A stretch of 64,000 nt of DNA from Sciurus carolinensis (GCF_902686445.1 NC_062218.1:134277241-134341240); one strand, 5' to 3'; positions 31,830 to 44,000 are shown, numbered from the stretch's first letter. The notes: generated by a model from the letters alone, not told the origin. Made by a program: numbers and translations.

Positions 31830-32023
31830 TTTTTGTATTGGGGATTGAACTCAGGGGCACTTAACCATTGAGCCACATCCCCAGCCCTTTTTTTGGTTTT
31901 CATTTTTTATTTTGAGAAAGGGTCCTGCTAAGTTGCTTAGGGCCTAAGTTGCTGAGGCTGACTTTGAACTTGCCATCCTCCTGCCTCACCTCTCCAACCC
32001 CTGGGATTATAGAGCATGTTTGG
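31830..32023 (-). repeat. B1-dID SINE with 17-bp TSD
   Basis: 'gtattggggattgaactcag' to 'gattatagagcatgtttgg'. The duplication ctctcttagcaattttt is at 31813-31829 and 32024-32040, identical, so the insertion is fairly young. Only 2 bp separate its duplication from the solo LTR end. Confidence 0.92.
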
Positions 32024-32841
32024 CTCTCTTAGCAATTTTTAAGTATACATTATCAACTATAGTAAATATAGTTATGAAATAGGTCTCCAGGGCTTATTTC
32101 TTCTAACTGAAACTTTATATGTTTTAACTAGCATCCTCATTTCTCACCCCACGTCTCCACCACCCTGCTCTCAGGCCCCAGTAACCATTCTTCTCTCTGA
32201 TTTTATGAATTTGACTTTTTTACATCCTACATGTAAATGAGTTCATCCAGTATTTGTCTTTCTGTGCTTTCCTTGTTTTACTGAACAAAATGTCCTCCGA
32301 TATCATTCATGTTGTTGAAAATGACATGATTTCCTTCCCTTTTAGAGGCTGAAAAGTTTAATTGTGTATGAATACCACATTTTGCTTATCCATTTATCTA
32401 TTGAGAGAGACTTATGTTGATTTTATATCTCAACTGTTGTGAATGAAGCTGTGAGGAATAGGAAAGTGCAAATATTTCTTTGAGATTCTAATTTTAATTC
32501 TTTTGAATAAGTATGCAGAAGTGAGATTGCTGGGTCATATGATAGTTCTATTTTTAATTTTTGGAGGAACTCATACTGTTTTCCATAAAGGCTATATGAA
32601 TTTACATTTCCACCAACAGTATGACATATTCTTGAGAACTGGGATATTTTCTGTTTAACTGTGGTAAAATTCTGAACATCAGTAAGTACATTTAATATCA
32701 TTATGTACCCTTATTCTAATCTTGCATTTGTATCCAATTCCTAGTTTTAAAGATGACCATATTTCATTGCATTGTATGGAAGTATCTTCATTGATTTTTA
32801 CCAGTTTCCTATCATTGGATACGTGGGTAGTTTGCGAATTT

Positions 32842-32945
32842 TCTTTTTCTTTTGAGACAGGGTTGCTCGAGTTGGCCTCAAACTTCTGAGCTTAAGTGAC
32901 CTTCCCATCTCAGCTTCCTGAATGCTGGGCCTACACGTTCAGCTC
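32842..32945 (-). repeat. B1 fragment
   Basis: 'ttttgagacagggttgctcg agttggcctcaaacttctga' reverse B1. Confidence 0.6.
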
Positions 32946-33107
32946 TAATTTATGTTGCAGAGTGATACAAAATGAACATTACGTTTTGAAGGAATATGCA
33001 AATTATTTTCCTCATATAGAGTTCAGGATGAATATTTATTTTTCTAGGGTAAGTAGCTCCCCCAGTCATTTCCTGAACCGATGTCCTTAAACTTTTTAAA
33101 TTTTAAT

Positions 33108-33199
33108 TTTAATTTTTGCAGTGCTGAGGATTGAAGCCAGATCTCATGCATCCTTGGCAGATGCTCTACAACTGAATTAACTGAGTTATACCTCTGCCC
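33108..33199 (-). repeat. ID element
   Basis: 'gcagtgctgaggattgaagc ... ctgagttatacctctgccc', with an internal expansion. Confidence 0.7.
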
Positions 33200-34204
33200 A
33201 AACTAATTGATCATTTTACTCCTTTATCAGAACCAAAGATTCTTGCACTTGAAGACTGTATCTCATATTTTTCCTATCATGACCCTCGTAGGATGCAATG
33301 ATCTTTTTTGTGTAATAGCATTGTAAATGGGTGGAAAACTGCTTGCTGCAGAGGTAATACTCAGAATCTGGCTTTCCCAGACTTTTCTGGGTTTCCTTGG
33401 ACCAAGAGCATAATACCTCTGCACCACAGCCAATTTTCCCAATGGTCGTACTAGTCAGGAAACTCTGCTCTGCTCTGTGGAGAGTTGAAGTTTTATCTCC
33501 TTCCTGGTGAAGAATATCATGAATGCTTTGAAATTTGTGCTAATATACAGAAATAGCTATGTAGCAAATGTAAATATTTGGCTGCCATCTAGTGGTCTAA
33601 AATGGATTTGTGTTTCTAACCTTTCAAGATTTGATAGTTACCATCTCATGCATGCATGCATCCATCCATTCATCCTTTGGTTCTCCCATGCATTTATCCG
33701 TATCCATCCTCCAATCCATCCATATCCATCCATTTGGTCATCCTGGTTAACAAGGCTCTATGTGATCTGGCCCTTACCAATCTCTCTGACTCCAGTTCAT
33801 ATCACTAAAAAGTATGTGCACTTGCAAAGTCCCACATGACTTTTTTCTGTTCCTTAAACACGCCAAGCTTATTCTTTGCACATGCTTTCCCCTTTGTTTG
33901 AGATAATTTTCTCTCAGTCTTTGCACACATGGTTTTTTATTATCATCATTCATATTCAAGTTCAACTTAATTTTTCAAAGAGACTTTCCCTAATCATTCT
34001 AAAACCATTAGGAAAATCCCTCCTAACCTCCAGTCCCTCTTGGTCACTTCACTCAGTTTTACTTCATGCACAGTACGTATCCTTTCCTAATATTTTCCTG
34101 TTGAAGTCTTATTTGAGCTTGTCTGCTTCCCCCTACCAGAATGTAGCTCAGAGGGAAACTTACTATCTTGTTCACTGCTATATCCTTTGTACTTAGAATA
34201 AACT
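33200..34204. other. Intergenic, no gene; ATCC-rich patch
   Basis: Contains an imperfect (ATCC/ATGC)n tract at about 33645-33735, which opens a plus-strand frame of low complexity. Nothing else recognised. Confidence 0.45.
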
Positions 34205-34520
34205 ACTTCAATGTTAGTGACTTTAAATAGCAACGTTTATTTTATGCTCACACTACAGAGCCATGTTGGGTGAGCAGAATATTTCCTTTTAACTCAGAGA
34301 CCTGTCTTCCACCCCCTGGAACTTCCTTTCTCACCTCTGCTGTGAAAGGGTACAGAAGGACTTCCGGGACGTGACTTACACCCTTCTGTTCACATTCATT
34401 GGCCAGAGTGGACATATGGCCATGCTTAACTCCGAGGCACCCCCTTTCTTGTCCTCTGGCTCAAAAACCAGGATGTTAGTCTTCTATTTCTTCTGTACTC
34501 TTTCTGTGACCAGGCTTACC
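34205..34520 (-). repeat. Ancient interspersed repeat (class uncertain)
   Basis: 'taaatagcaacgtttatttt atgctcacactacagagcc ... tggccagagtggacatatgg' resembles the ancient LTR-class repeat also seen at 51297 and 62750. Confidence 0.35.
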
Positions 34521-34689
34521 TTTGTGGTCAAGTGATGGGGAAAAAACAATAAAAAGCAAAGAGTTGTAGCTTCAGAACTGTTTTTCCTGGGACTAGAACT
34601 TGAGAGCAAAAAGAAAAACAAACCAATAAACAAAGACAGGGAATATCCCTCATTCTCTCTGTCCTCCCGAGGTTCCCTTCTTGCTTCTC

Positions 34690-34765
34690 AGGCAACTTTG
34701 TATTACTGTGACAAAATACCTAAAATAATCAACTTAGTAAGGGAAAAAAGTTTATTTTAAACGCT
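34690..34765 (-). repeat. MaLR LTR fragment
   Basis: 'actttgtattactgtgacaa aatacc' is the reverse 3' end of a rodent MaLR LTR. Confidence 0.5.
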
Positions 34766-34792
34766 ATCTCATTTATCTTTAACATTTCTTGT

Positions 34793-34890
34793 GTGTGTTG
34801 TGTGTGTGTTTTGTGGTGCTGGGGATTGAAACCAAGACCTTTGTGCATGTGAGGCAAGCACTCTACCAACTGAGCTATACCCCCAGATCT
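34793..34890 (-). repeat. ID element
   Basis: GT-rich expanded tail, 'gtggtgctggggattgaaac', 'caactgagctatacccccag'. Confidence 0.85.
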
Positions 34891-34911
34891 TTTGTTTTCT
34901 GATAAATGTGT

Positions 34912-34942
34912 CTTCCTTCCTTCCTTCCTTCCTTCCTTCCTT
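34912..34942 (+). repeat. (CTTC)n microsatellite
   Basis: About seven CTTC units in the tail region of the next SINE. Confidence 0.95.
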
Positions 34943-35135
34943 TTGGGTACTGGGGATTGAACCCAGGGATGTTTTACCATTGACACACATCCCCAGTCAC
35001 TTTTATTTTGAAACAGGGTATTGCTAAGTCACTTCAGTCCTCACTAAGTTGCGGAGGCTGGCCTCAAACTTGTGATCCTCCAGCTTTAGCTTCCTGAGTT
35101 GCTGGGATTGCAGGTGTGTGCCACCATACCCAGGT
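34943..35135 (-). repeat. B1-dID SINE
   Basis: 'ggtactggggattgaaccca' to 'gtgtgccaccatacccagg'. Confidence 0.88.
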
Positions 35136-35416
35136 CATAAGTTTTTCTTGAAGTATTTTGCTAGTTGAGTCCCACAAATTTTGACTTTGATATGGTTCAG
35201 TTTTAAATATTTCATAATTTGCCTTCTAAGAGTTGTTTAGAAATGCATTATTTACCTTCTAATAATTGTTTCTTTGTTTTTATCCCTATTCTTCCTCCCT
35301 TTTCCATCTATTCTCTCTTCCTTTCCTTTCCCCCTTCCTTCCTATTATGGATGGAGAACATAGTACAATACTGATTTTCTGAAGTTATTAAAACTTCCTT
35401 TAAGATATAACACATG

Positions 35417-35707
35417 CCAGGTACGGTGGTGCATGCCTGTAATCCCAGTGGCTTGGGAAGCTGAGGCAGGAGGATCACAGGTTCAAAGCCAGCCTCAGTA
35501 ACTTAGGAAGGCATTAAGCAACTCAGTGAGACACTATCTCTAAATGGAATATATAGAAAGGGCTGGGGATGTGGCTCAGTGATTAAACGCCCCTGGTTCA
35601 AGCTCTGGTACCAAAAACAAAACAAAACAAAACAAAACAAAACAAACAAAACCCCCCCCAAACAACAAAAACATCCCCCAAAAACAAAAAAAAAAAAAAC
35701 AAAAGAA
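35417..35707 (+). repeat. B1-dID SINE with long (caaaa)n tail and TSD
   Basis: 'gccaggtacggtggtgcatg', 'gggctggggatgtggctcag' and a tail of about 100 bp of A/C. Duplication aagat(at/gc)aacacatg on both sides. Confidence 0.9.
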
Positions 35708-36237
35708 ACTAAGATGCAACACATGTTTAATTCTTGTAAATGTTCTAAGTGTGCTTAAAAATAATGCAGTTCTTTATTGATAGTGAAGATCTTCAGATCT
35801 CTGCTTATTATTATTTTTATCTGCTTGGTTTATTGGTTTTGGAGAGGGGTAAATTGTTGGTTTAGCTATACTTTTTGCCATGCTATCAGGTGGAAAGTAT
35901 AGCATACTGACATTATTGACTTTTTTTTTATAGAAATTCTTCCAGTTGTGACTTTCTATAACATGAAACTCTAGGTTTAGGGGCATAAATGTCTATGTGG
36001 ATATATACTTTTTTTTTCCTCTTAGAGTAAATGTATTTGTAATTTTGCTAGATATTGCCAATTTCTGCTCCACAGGGTTTCATCATGTTGCATTGCTAGT
36101 AGATATATGAGAGTGATGATTTCTCCATAACCTTACCAGTAAGGTGTATGATCAAGTTTTGGGAATTCTGTTAATAGAATGACTGAAATAGTGTGTGTTA
36201 TAGTTTTAATTTGTATTCCTCTTGGATGTCTTATTTT
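35708..36237. other. Intergenic, possibly old L1-derived
   Basis: 'agagtaaatgtatttgtaat tttgctagatattgccaatt' at 36025-36062 resembles decayed L1 3' sequence. No gene. Confidence 0.35.
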
Positions 36238-36419
36238 AATAGTGCTGCTGTACAAAATAATGGAGACCTGGTAATTTATAAAGAATGGACATTATTTCTC
36301 ACAGTTCTGGACACTGGGGGAATTGAAAATCAAGGAGCCAGCAAATTGAATTGTCTGGTGTTGCTCTTTGCTTGCAACATGGCGTGTTACTGCTGCATCC
36401 CTTAGAAGGGAGGAAAACT
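36238..36419 (-). repeat. MaLR (MST-like) LTR fragment
   Basis: 'ctggtaatttataaagaatg gacattatttctcacagttc' is the diagnostic reverse segment of MST/THE-type LTRs. Confidence 0.6.
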
Positions 36420-36995
36420 ATGTCTGATACCAGTAGATTGTCTTTTTCCTCAGACCCATTCAGTAATGAGGACAAGACTTTGAGAAAAAGAAATAAAAAA
36501 GTTTTATTGCTTTGTTAACAAAGGAGAAAGGAAATGAACTTATGTCACGGAGGCTACCATTCTAACTGCTTGAGAGGAGGAACTGAGGGCTTTAAAAGGG
36601 GGACTACAAGAGCTATTTTCCAGTTATTATCAGTAGATGCAATTAGCATTCAACTTTATACTTAAGAGAGCTGTTTTCCCATTTCAAGGTTTGGAGTTTC
36701 TCTATTCAGGTGGGCAGTAAACAGGACAGACAACTCCACTTAGGACAGGAGGAATGTTAATTATGAATACCCACCTCAGTCCCCTGTCCTGCAGTTGTGG
36801 GAGCGAGAGGGAGAAGAAGAAAAAAAAGTCAGTTTAAAATAAACTTCCAATTGTTGAACAGCAAAGTTTATATTCATTTCATAAATTGGACCTCTGTTAC
36901 ATGTCCTCACACAACAAAAGGGGCCAAAAGGGACAAACTCCTTCTCTCAAGACATTTTATAAGGGCACCAAATTCCGTTCAGGAGGCAGAGCCCT
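36420..36995 (-). mobile_element. ERV LTR-like element
   Basis: On the minus strand a TATA-like 'ccccttttaaagccc' (near 36595) is followed by a polyadenylation signal 'agcaataaaac' (near 36510). Ends are not defined and no duplication was found. Confidence 0.4.
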
Positions 36996-37000
36996 ATGTG

Positions 37001-37575
37001 TTAGTAGGGGTTCTCTAGAGGAACAGAACCAACAGGAAGTATGATTATAAAAAGGGATTTGTTAGATTTGCTTACACAGCCAGAAGTTGGCTAGTCCACA
37101 ATGGCCGTCTGCAGGCAGAAGAGCTGGAGGAACCAGTAGCTGTGCAGTCCAAGAGGCTGAAGTTCAGAACAAGAGGGATCAGTGATGCTACTCCAATCTG
37201 AGATGGAAGGCTTCTGGAAACTGCCTGGAGAATCACTGGCAGAGACTGCTTTGAAGGAGTGAAGGAGTGAGTCTGATATCCTCAGGTGATCGCAGCAGCA
37301 ATCAAGAACCCATACAAGAAGAATGGAGCTTGCATCTGCTGCTGCTTCCTTGTTCTTCCAACTTTTATTCCATCCAAGCCACCATCCTATTGGACGGTGC
37401 TGCCAATGCTTAGGGAGGGTCTTCACTTCACTGTGCTATGCCACTTGCCAGTCATTCCTGAATACACCCTCAATGACAAAAGCAGAAGCCTCTTAACCTT
37501 TGACATCTCTTAATCCTTGGCATCTCTTAATCCAATCAAGTTGACAAATCAAATTAACCATTATACCTCATGACA
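37001..37575 (+). repeat. Ancient mammalian LTR-class repeat
   Basis: Starts 'ggggttctctagaggaacag aaccaacagg', has 'ggatttgttagatttgctta' and ends 'ccaatcaagttgacaaatca aattaaccatta'. These landmarks define a widespread old mammalian element whose exact name I am unsure of. Confidence 0.65.
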
Positions 37576-37952
37576 CATGCACTTTTCAAAGGCCCCACCT
37601 CCCGATGTTGTTGTTTTGGGGATTGAATTTTGTTGGGGACAAAGAAAACATTCAACCATAGCATCTTACTGTAAGCTATGGTGATTTTTTTCTGTAGATT
37701 TGGATGATATTTTCATTTCTTTTTCTATGAAGATTCTTTTTCCCTTATTGAGAAACTTCAGACTTGGGGATATCAAATAAGCCAATTTCTGGTGGGGAAG
37801 GGGAAGACCAAATCCCACAAGAGAAAAATCAATTAACACTGTCAGGCTATACAGACCCCAGAGAGTATATTTTTATAATTGAAAAGTTCTAGGTGTTCCA
37901 TAATTGACCTTTTGATATAAAATGACCTAATAAATTTTCAACTAGTGGTTCT
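37576..37952. other. Intergenic, nothing recognised
   Basis: No gene or clear repeat. Confidence 0.4.
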
Positions 37953-38061
37953 TTTTTTTTTTTTTTTTTTTGTCTTTTTGCGGTGCTGGGGATCAAACCC
38001 AGGGCCTTGTGCTTGCAAGGCAAGGCACTCTGCCAATTGAGCTATCTATCTCCCCAGCCCA
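37953..38061 (-). repeat. ID element with TSD
   Basis: T run of about 20, 'gcggtgctggggatcaaacc', 'gagctatctatctccccagc'. Duplication ca(a/g)ctagt(g/a)gttctt on both sides. Confidence 0.9.
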
Positions 38062-38295
38062 CAGCTAGTAGTTCTTGATATTGAGGTCTATAGGACAAGT
38101 TAGGAAGTCTTCAAACCTTCTGCTGATTTTCATCAGGGGTTATTTGACTTTTGAACTGGTTTTCCTTGTCTAAGAGGCAGCAGCAGCAGCAACAGCACCC
38201 AGCTCTGGGGCAGCTTTTTCCTTGGCATGATGAGCCACAGCTTCATTCACCTTGGGAGGTCTTCGTTTTCCTGTCTAAAAATGTTTTTCTTTGCT

Positions 38296-38387
38296 TTTTT
38301 TTTTTTTTTTTGGCGCTGGTAATGAAACCATGGGCATTGCATGTGCTAGGCAAGCACTCTACCACAGAGCCAATCTCCAGTCATTTT
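38296..38387 (-). repeat. ID element
   Basis: T run, 'ggcgctggtaatgaaaccat', 'ctctaccacagagccaatct'. Confidence 0.82.
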
Positions 38388-38579
38388 CTCAATATATAGA
38401 AATTCCTCACTTATTAAGGGTAACAATCTTTTGTATTATAAGTTATAAATATTTTTCTCACATTATTTTTTTGTTTTTGGTGGCCTTAACCATGCAGTTT
38501 TTACATAATCAAATGTATCCATCATTGCCCTTATTGTCCTTATTTCTTTTGCATTTTGAGTCATAGGAAACTAGAATTG
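38388..38579. other. AT-rich, probably decayed L1
   Basis: 'accatgcagtttttacataa' context is consistent with old L1 but not conclusive. Confidence 0.3.
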
Positions 38580-39440
38580 TTTCCAGTGCAAATCTTGTGT
38601 GAGCAAACATTTGAGGATTTGCATACCTGAGAGAAGTATTATTATTTTTATTACAGTTTTATATTTGAATGAAAATTTGGCCAGATATGAAAGTCTAGGC
38701 TCGAGGTTCTTTTACTTCAGTACATTAAAGTTTTTACTCACTTGCTTTCTTTCATTCATTGTGGTCTTGAAAAGTCTGTCAAACTTATTCCTAAACTGAA
38801 TTGGTTTCTTCTTTGGAAGATTTTGGCATTTTCTTTTCATCTTTGATCTACTTACATTTCACTATCTTGTATCTATGTGATGTTTTTCCTTATGTCTCCT
38901 CTTTGGCACTCTGTCCTTTCTCAATCTAAGACCTATCATCCTTCTTTGATTCTGGGAAATTTATATCTATTATTATCTTCAGGAATTTCTTCTTCTTCCT
39001 TTTTTTCTGGTGTGGGATCATTATTATCAACGTAGGACATGTCTATTGCTATCCTCTACATTTCTTACTTTTACTTTTACTATTTTCTAACTCTTTACCA
39101 GAACCTTCTGAGAGTGTTTCTTAAGCTGATATTCCAGTTTAGCAATTCTCTCTTCAAATCTATCTCTTCTATTACTTATACCACATATTGTTTTTTATTT
39201 CTATCATTATATTTTGATACCTAATCTATTTAAAAATTATTACTATTTATTTGTTCTCATTTCATGTTGCTAACATAGTAGTCTCTTATTTCCTTAGACA
39301 TGCTACCCATGTTTATTTAAAGTCTTTGTCTACTCTAACACTCCTGCTTCAGATGATATATGTTACCCATTTCTTTCTCTCTATAGTAAATGTTTAGTGT
39401 CTTTCTTTGGAGGTGTTTGTACTCTTCAGGTATGAGACTA
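38580..39440 (-). mobile_element. Very old L1 ORF1/5' region, decayed
   Basis: 'tttggccagatatgaaagtc taggc', 'cattgtggtcttgaaaagtc tg' and 'tccagtttagcaattctctc ttc' resemble, in order, the reverse ORF1 region of mammalian L1s. No intact frame. Confidence 0.45.
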
Positions 39441-39833
39441 TTTTGAGAGTACCAGAGACTTAACCATGTATAATGAAAAAGTAATAACTGAAGGTGAAGT
39501 TCTAGCCCAGTGGGATTGAGTGAAAAGTTATGAGACCCAAGATGGAGTTCCCAGGTTCCATGTTATAGATCACTATTTGTTAACTGTTATAGATCACTAT
39601 TTGTTGCCACTCATCAGGCAATTCATTAGGTCAAAATTTTACCTTCCAATCCCTATGTTTAGAGATAGCTCCAAGAGGAGATAGATTCTGTATGTTGTAA
39701 TCATCAGCCTTGGGGACTAATGTTGTTCTGTGACTATTGGGGGCTGGATATCTCACTTCATCCACTTGTTTTCCTTAACAATACTTTTAATATTGTGATA
39801 AAATATTCATAGCATAATAGTTATCATTTTAAA

Positions 39834-40001
39834 AAAAATATTTATTTATTTTTTTATTATTGTACACAAATGGGATACATGTTGTTTCTCTATTTGTACA
39901 TGGCGTAAAGGCATACCATTTGTGTAATCATAAATTTACATAGGGTAATGTTTGATTCATTCTGTTATTTTTTTTTCCTTCCCCCCACCCCTCCCACCCC
40001 A
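39834..40001 (-). mobile_element. 5'-truncated L1 3' end with TSD
   Basis: Shares 'acaaatgggatacatgttgt' and 'ggcgtaaaggcataccattt gtgtaatc' with the 3' end of the full-length L1 at 40724. The duplication aatagttatcattttaa is at about 39816-39832 and 40002-40018, marking a genuine 3'-end-only retrotransposition of about 168 bp. Confidence 0.88.
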
Positions 40002-40104
40002 ATAGTTATCATTTTAACCACTTGTAAGTGTAGAACTTGGTGGCAATAAATGTATTCATAATAATGTGTACTCATCACAACTTTTTCATCCTCCCTAACA
40101 TAAA

Positions 40105-40470
40105 CAGTTGTGTTAGTCAGTTTTCCATCACTGTGACAAATTCTGGAGAGAATCAACTTAAAAGGAAGAAAGGTTAATTTTGGCTCTTTGTTTAAAAGAT
40201 TTCACTCCATGGTTGTTTAGCTCTGTTGCCTTTGGACTTGTGACAAGGAAGTACATCATGGTAGTAGCATATGATGGAGTAAGATGCTCACCTTATGGTG
40301 GCCAGGAAGCAGAGGAAGAAATGGGAAAGGGCTAGGGTACAAATATCCCTACAAGAGCACACCTCTAATGATCTAACTTCTTTTCACTAGGCCCAACTTT
40401 CTAATAGCTCCACAGGCTGGGGACCAAGGCTTCAACCCATGGGCCTTTAGTGGACAAGAGCCAAACTCTA
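40105..40470 (-). repeat. Rodent MaLR (MT-like) LTR
   Basis: 'gtgttagtcagttttccatc actgtgacaaa', 'gaaaggttaattttggctc', 'cctctaatgatctaacttct tttcactaggccc' in reverse MaLR order. Confidence 0.75.
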
Positions 40471-40949
40471 TCAACTCTGTACCTATAAGGACCCTTTCTT
40501 CTCTTCCTCTAGTCCTGAGAATCTCCATTCCACTTTGTTTCTACGAATTTGCCTTTTCTATGCATCTCCTTTGAGAGGAATCATACAATATTTATCTTTT
40601 TGTGTCTGGCTTATTTCAGTTAGTGTAATGTTTTCAAAGTTCATCTATCTTGTAGCATATATCAAAATCCCATTCTTTCTTATAGCTGAATAGTATTTCT
40701 TCATCAACTTTTATCCCAGCAAGTTTTTTTTTTTTAATTTAAAATTTTTTTTAAAAATTGTAAACAAATGGGATACATGTTGTTTATGTTGTTTCTCTGT
40801 TCATGGCGTAAAGGCATACCATTTGTGTAATCATAAATTTACATAGGGTAATGTTGTTTGATTCATTCTGTTATTTTTCCCTTCCCCCCACCCCTCCCAC
40901 CCATCTTTTCCCTCTGTACAGTCCTTCCTTCCTCCATTCTTGCCCCTCT

Positions 40950-40984
40950 CCCTAACCCTAACTCTAACCCTAACACTAACCCCT
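40950..40984 (+). repeat. Telomere-like CCCTAA tract inside L1 3'UTR
   Basis: Five ccctaa/ccctaac-type units with two variants (actctaa, cactaa). On the L1 sense strand this is a run of GGG/GGGG tracts able to form a G-quadruplex, located in the G-rich polypurine part of the 3'UTR. Not a chromosome end. Confidence 0.9.
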
Positions 40985-41005
40985 CCCACCCACCATTATG
41001 TGTCA

Positions 41006-44000
41006 TCATCCACTTATTAGCAATATCATTCGTCCTTTGGTTTTTTGAGATTGTCTTATCTCACTTAGCATGATATTCTCCAATTTCATCCATTTGCCTG
41101 CAAATGCCATAATTTTATCATTCTTTATGGCAGAGTAATATTACATTGTATATATATATCACAGTTTCATTATCCATTCATCAATTGAAGGACATCTAGG
41201 TTGGTTCCACAATCTGGCTATTGTGAATTGAGCAGCTATGAACATTGATGTGGCTGTATCTCTGTAGTATGCTGATTTTAAGTCCTTTGGGTATAGGACA
41301 AGGAGTGGGATAGCTGGGTCAAATGGTGGTTCCATTCCAAGTTTTCTAAGGAATCTCCACACTGCTTTCCAAAGTGGCTGCACTAATTTGCAGCCCCACC
41401 AGCAATGTATGAGTGTACCTGTTTCCCCACATCCTCGCCAACACCTGTTGTTGCTTGTATTCTTGATAATCGCCATTCTAATTGGGGTGAGATGGAATCT
41501 TAGGGTGGTTTTGATTTGCATTTCTCTTATTACTAGAGATGTTGAACATTTTTCCATATGTTTGTTGATTGCTTGTAGATTTTCTTCTGTGAAGTGTCTA
41601 TTCATTTCCTTAGCCCATTTGTCGATTGGATTATTTGCATTCTTGGTGTAGAGTTTTTTGAGTTCTTTATAGATTCTGGAGATAAGTGCTCTATCTGAAG
41701 TATGATTGGCAAAGATTTTCTCCCACTCTGTAGGCTCTTTCTTCACATTGCTGATAGTTTCCTTTGCTGAGAGAAAGCTTTTTAGTTTGAATCTATCCCA
41801 GTTATTGATTCTTGCTTTTATTTCTTGTGCAATGGGAGTCCTATTGAGGAAGTCTGGTCCTAAGCCGACATGTTAAAGATCTGGACCTACTTTTTCTTCT
41901 ATAATCTGCAGGGTCTCTGGTCTGATTCCGAGGTCCTCAATCCATTTTGAGTTTAGTTTTGTGCATGGTGAGAGATATGGGTTTAGTTTCATTCTGTTGC
42001 ATATGGATTTCCAATTCTCCCAGCACCATTTGTTGAAGAGGCTATCTTTTCTCCATTGCATATTTTTGGTCCCTTTGTCTAGTATGAGAAAATTGTATTT
42101 ATTTGGGTTTGTGTCCGTGTCCTCTATTCTGTACCATTGATCTACCTTTCTATTTTGGTACCAATACCATGCCATTTTGTTACTATTGCTTTGTAGTAGA
42201 GTTGAAGATCTGATATTGCGATACCCTCTGCTTCACTCTTTCTGCCAAGGATTGCTTTAGCTATTCTGGGTTTCTTATTCTTCCAGATGAATTTCATAAT
42301 TTCTTGCTCTATTTCTGTAAGGTACGTCATTGGGATTTTAATTGGAATTGCATTGAATCTGTATAGCGCTTTTGGTAGTATGGCCATTTTGACAATATTA
42401 ATTCTTCCTATCCAAGAACATGGGAGATCTTTCCATCTTCTAAGGTTTTCTTTAATTTCTTTCTTTAGTGTTCTGTAGTTCTCATTGTAGAGGTCTTTCA
42501 CCTCTTTTGTGAGATTGATTCCCAAGTATTTTATTTTTTTTTGAGGCTATTGTGAATGGGGTAGTTTTCCTAATTATTCTTTCCAAAGATTCATCACTTA
42601 TGTATAAAAATGCATTAGATTTATGTGCATTGATCTTATATCCCGCTACTTTACTGAATTCACTTATGAGTTCTAAAAGTTTTCTGGTGGAATTTCCTGG
42701 TTCCTCTAAGTATATAATCATATCATCAGCAAATAGGGATAGTTTGAGTTCTTCTTTTCCTATTCGTATCCCTTTAATTTCTTTGGTCTGTCTAATTGCT
42801 CTGGCTAGAGTTTCAAGGACGATATTGAATAGAAGTGGTGAAAGAGAGCATCTCTGCCTTGTTCCAGTTTTTAGGGGAAATGCTTTCAGTTTTTCACCAT
42901 TTAAAATGATATTAGCCATGGGCTTAGCATAGATGGCCTTTACAATGTTAAGGAATGTTCCCACTATCCCTATTTTTTCTAGTGTTTTGAGCATGAAGGG
43001 GTGCTGTATTTTATCAAATGCTTTTTTTGCATCTATTGAAATAATCATGTGATTCTTGACTTTAAGTCTATTGATATGGTGAATTACAATGATTGATTTC
43101 CTGATGTTGAACCAACCTTGCATCCCTGGGATGAAACCCACTTGATCATGGTGTACTATCTTTTAAATATATTTTTGTATGCGATTTGCTAAAATTTTGT
43201 TGAGAATTTTTGCATCAATGTTCATTAAGGATATTAGTCTGAAATTTTCTTTCCTTGATGTGTCTCTGTCTGGTTTAGGTATCAGGGTAATATTGGCTTC
43301 ATAGAAAGAGTTTGGGAGGGTTCCCTCCTCTTCTATTTTATGGAATACTTTGAGAAGTATTGGAATGAGCTCTTCTTTAAAGGTTTTGTAGAACTCGGCT
43401 GAGAATCCATCTGGTCCCGGACTTTTCTTTGTTGGTAGACTTTTGATGACTTCTTCTATTTCATTACTTGAAATTGGTCTATTTAAATTGTGTATGTCCT
43501 CCTCATTCAGTTTAGGCAATTCATATGTCTCTAGAAACCTGTTGATGTCTTCAAAATTTTCTATGTTTTTGGAGTATAGATTTTCAAAATAGCTTCTAAT
43601 TATGTTTTGTATTTCAGTCGTGTCTGTTGTGATATTTCCTTGTTCATTCCGAATTTTAGTGATTTGGGTTTTCTCTCGTCTTCTCTTTGTTAGTGTGGCT
43701 AAAGGTTTATCAATTTTGTTTATTTTTTTGAAGAACCAACTATTTATTTTGTCAATTTTTTGTATTGTTTCTTTTGTTTCAATTTCGTTGATTTCAGCTC
43801 TGAGTTTAACTATTTCCTATCTTCTACTACTTTTGGTGTTGGTCTGTTCTTCTTTTTCTAGGGCTTTGAGCTGTAGTGTTAGGTCATTTATTTGTTGAAT
43901 TTTACTTCTTTTATTGAATGTGCTCCATGAAATAAATTTTCCTCTAAGTACTGCTTTCATAGTGTCCCAGAGATTTTGATATGAGGTTTCTTTGTTCTCA

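Larger units (their letters stand above)
31060..32740 (-). mobile_element. Old L1 3' part with ORF2 remnant, interrupted
   Basis: The 3'-end block 'ttttgatgtatgtatacatt gcaaaatgataaaatc' continues after two insertions with 'tatacattatcaactatagt' and reaches an ORF2 C-terminal relic read on the minus strand at 32423-32701 (contains YDPAISLL, the L1 'FDPAIPLL' equivalent). Disabled and old. Confidence 0.75.

Noticed and set aside
33507..34196. Plus-strand frames rich in His/Pro/Ile
   Set aside because: Partly produced by the ATCC-rich low-complexity tract; no family recognised.
40950..40984. Chromosome-end or ancestral fusion telomere repeat
   Set aside because: Only five imperfect units, located precisely in the 3'UTR of an L1; explained by the element.
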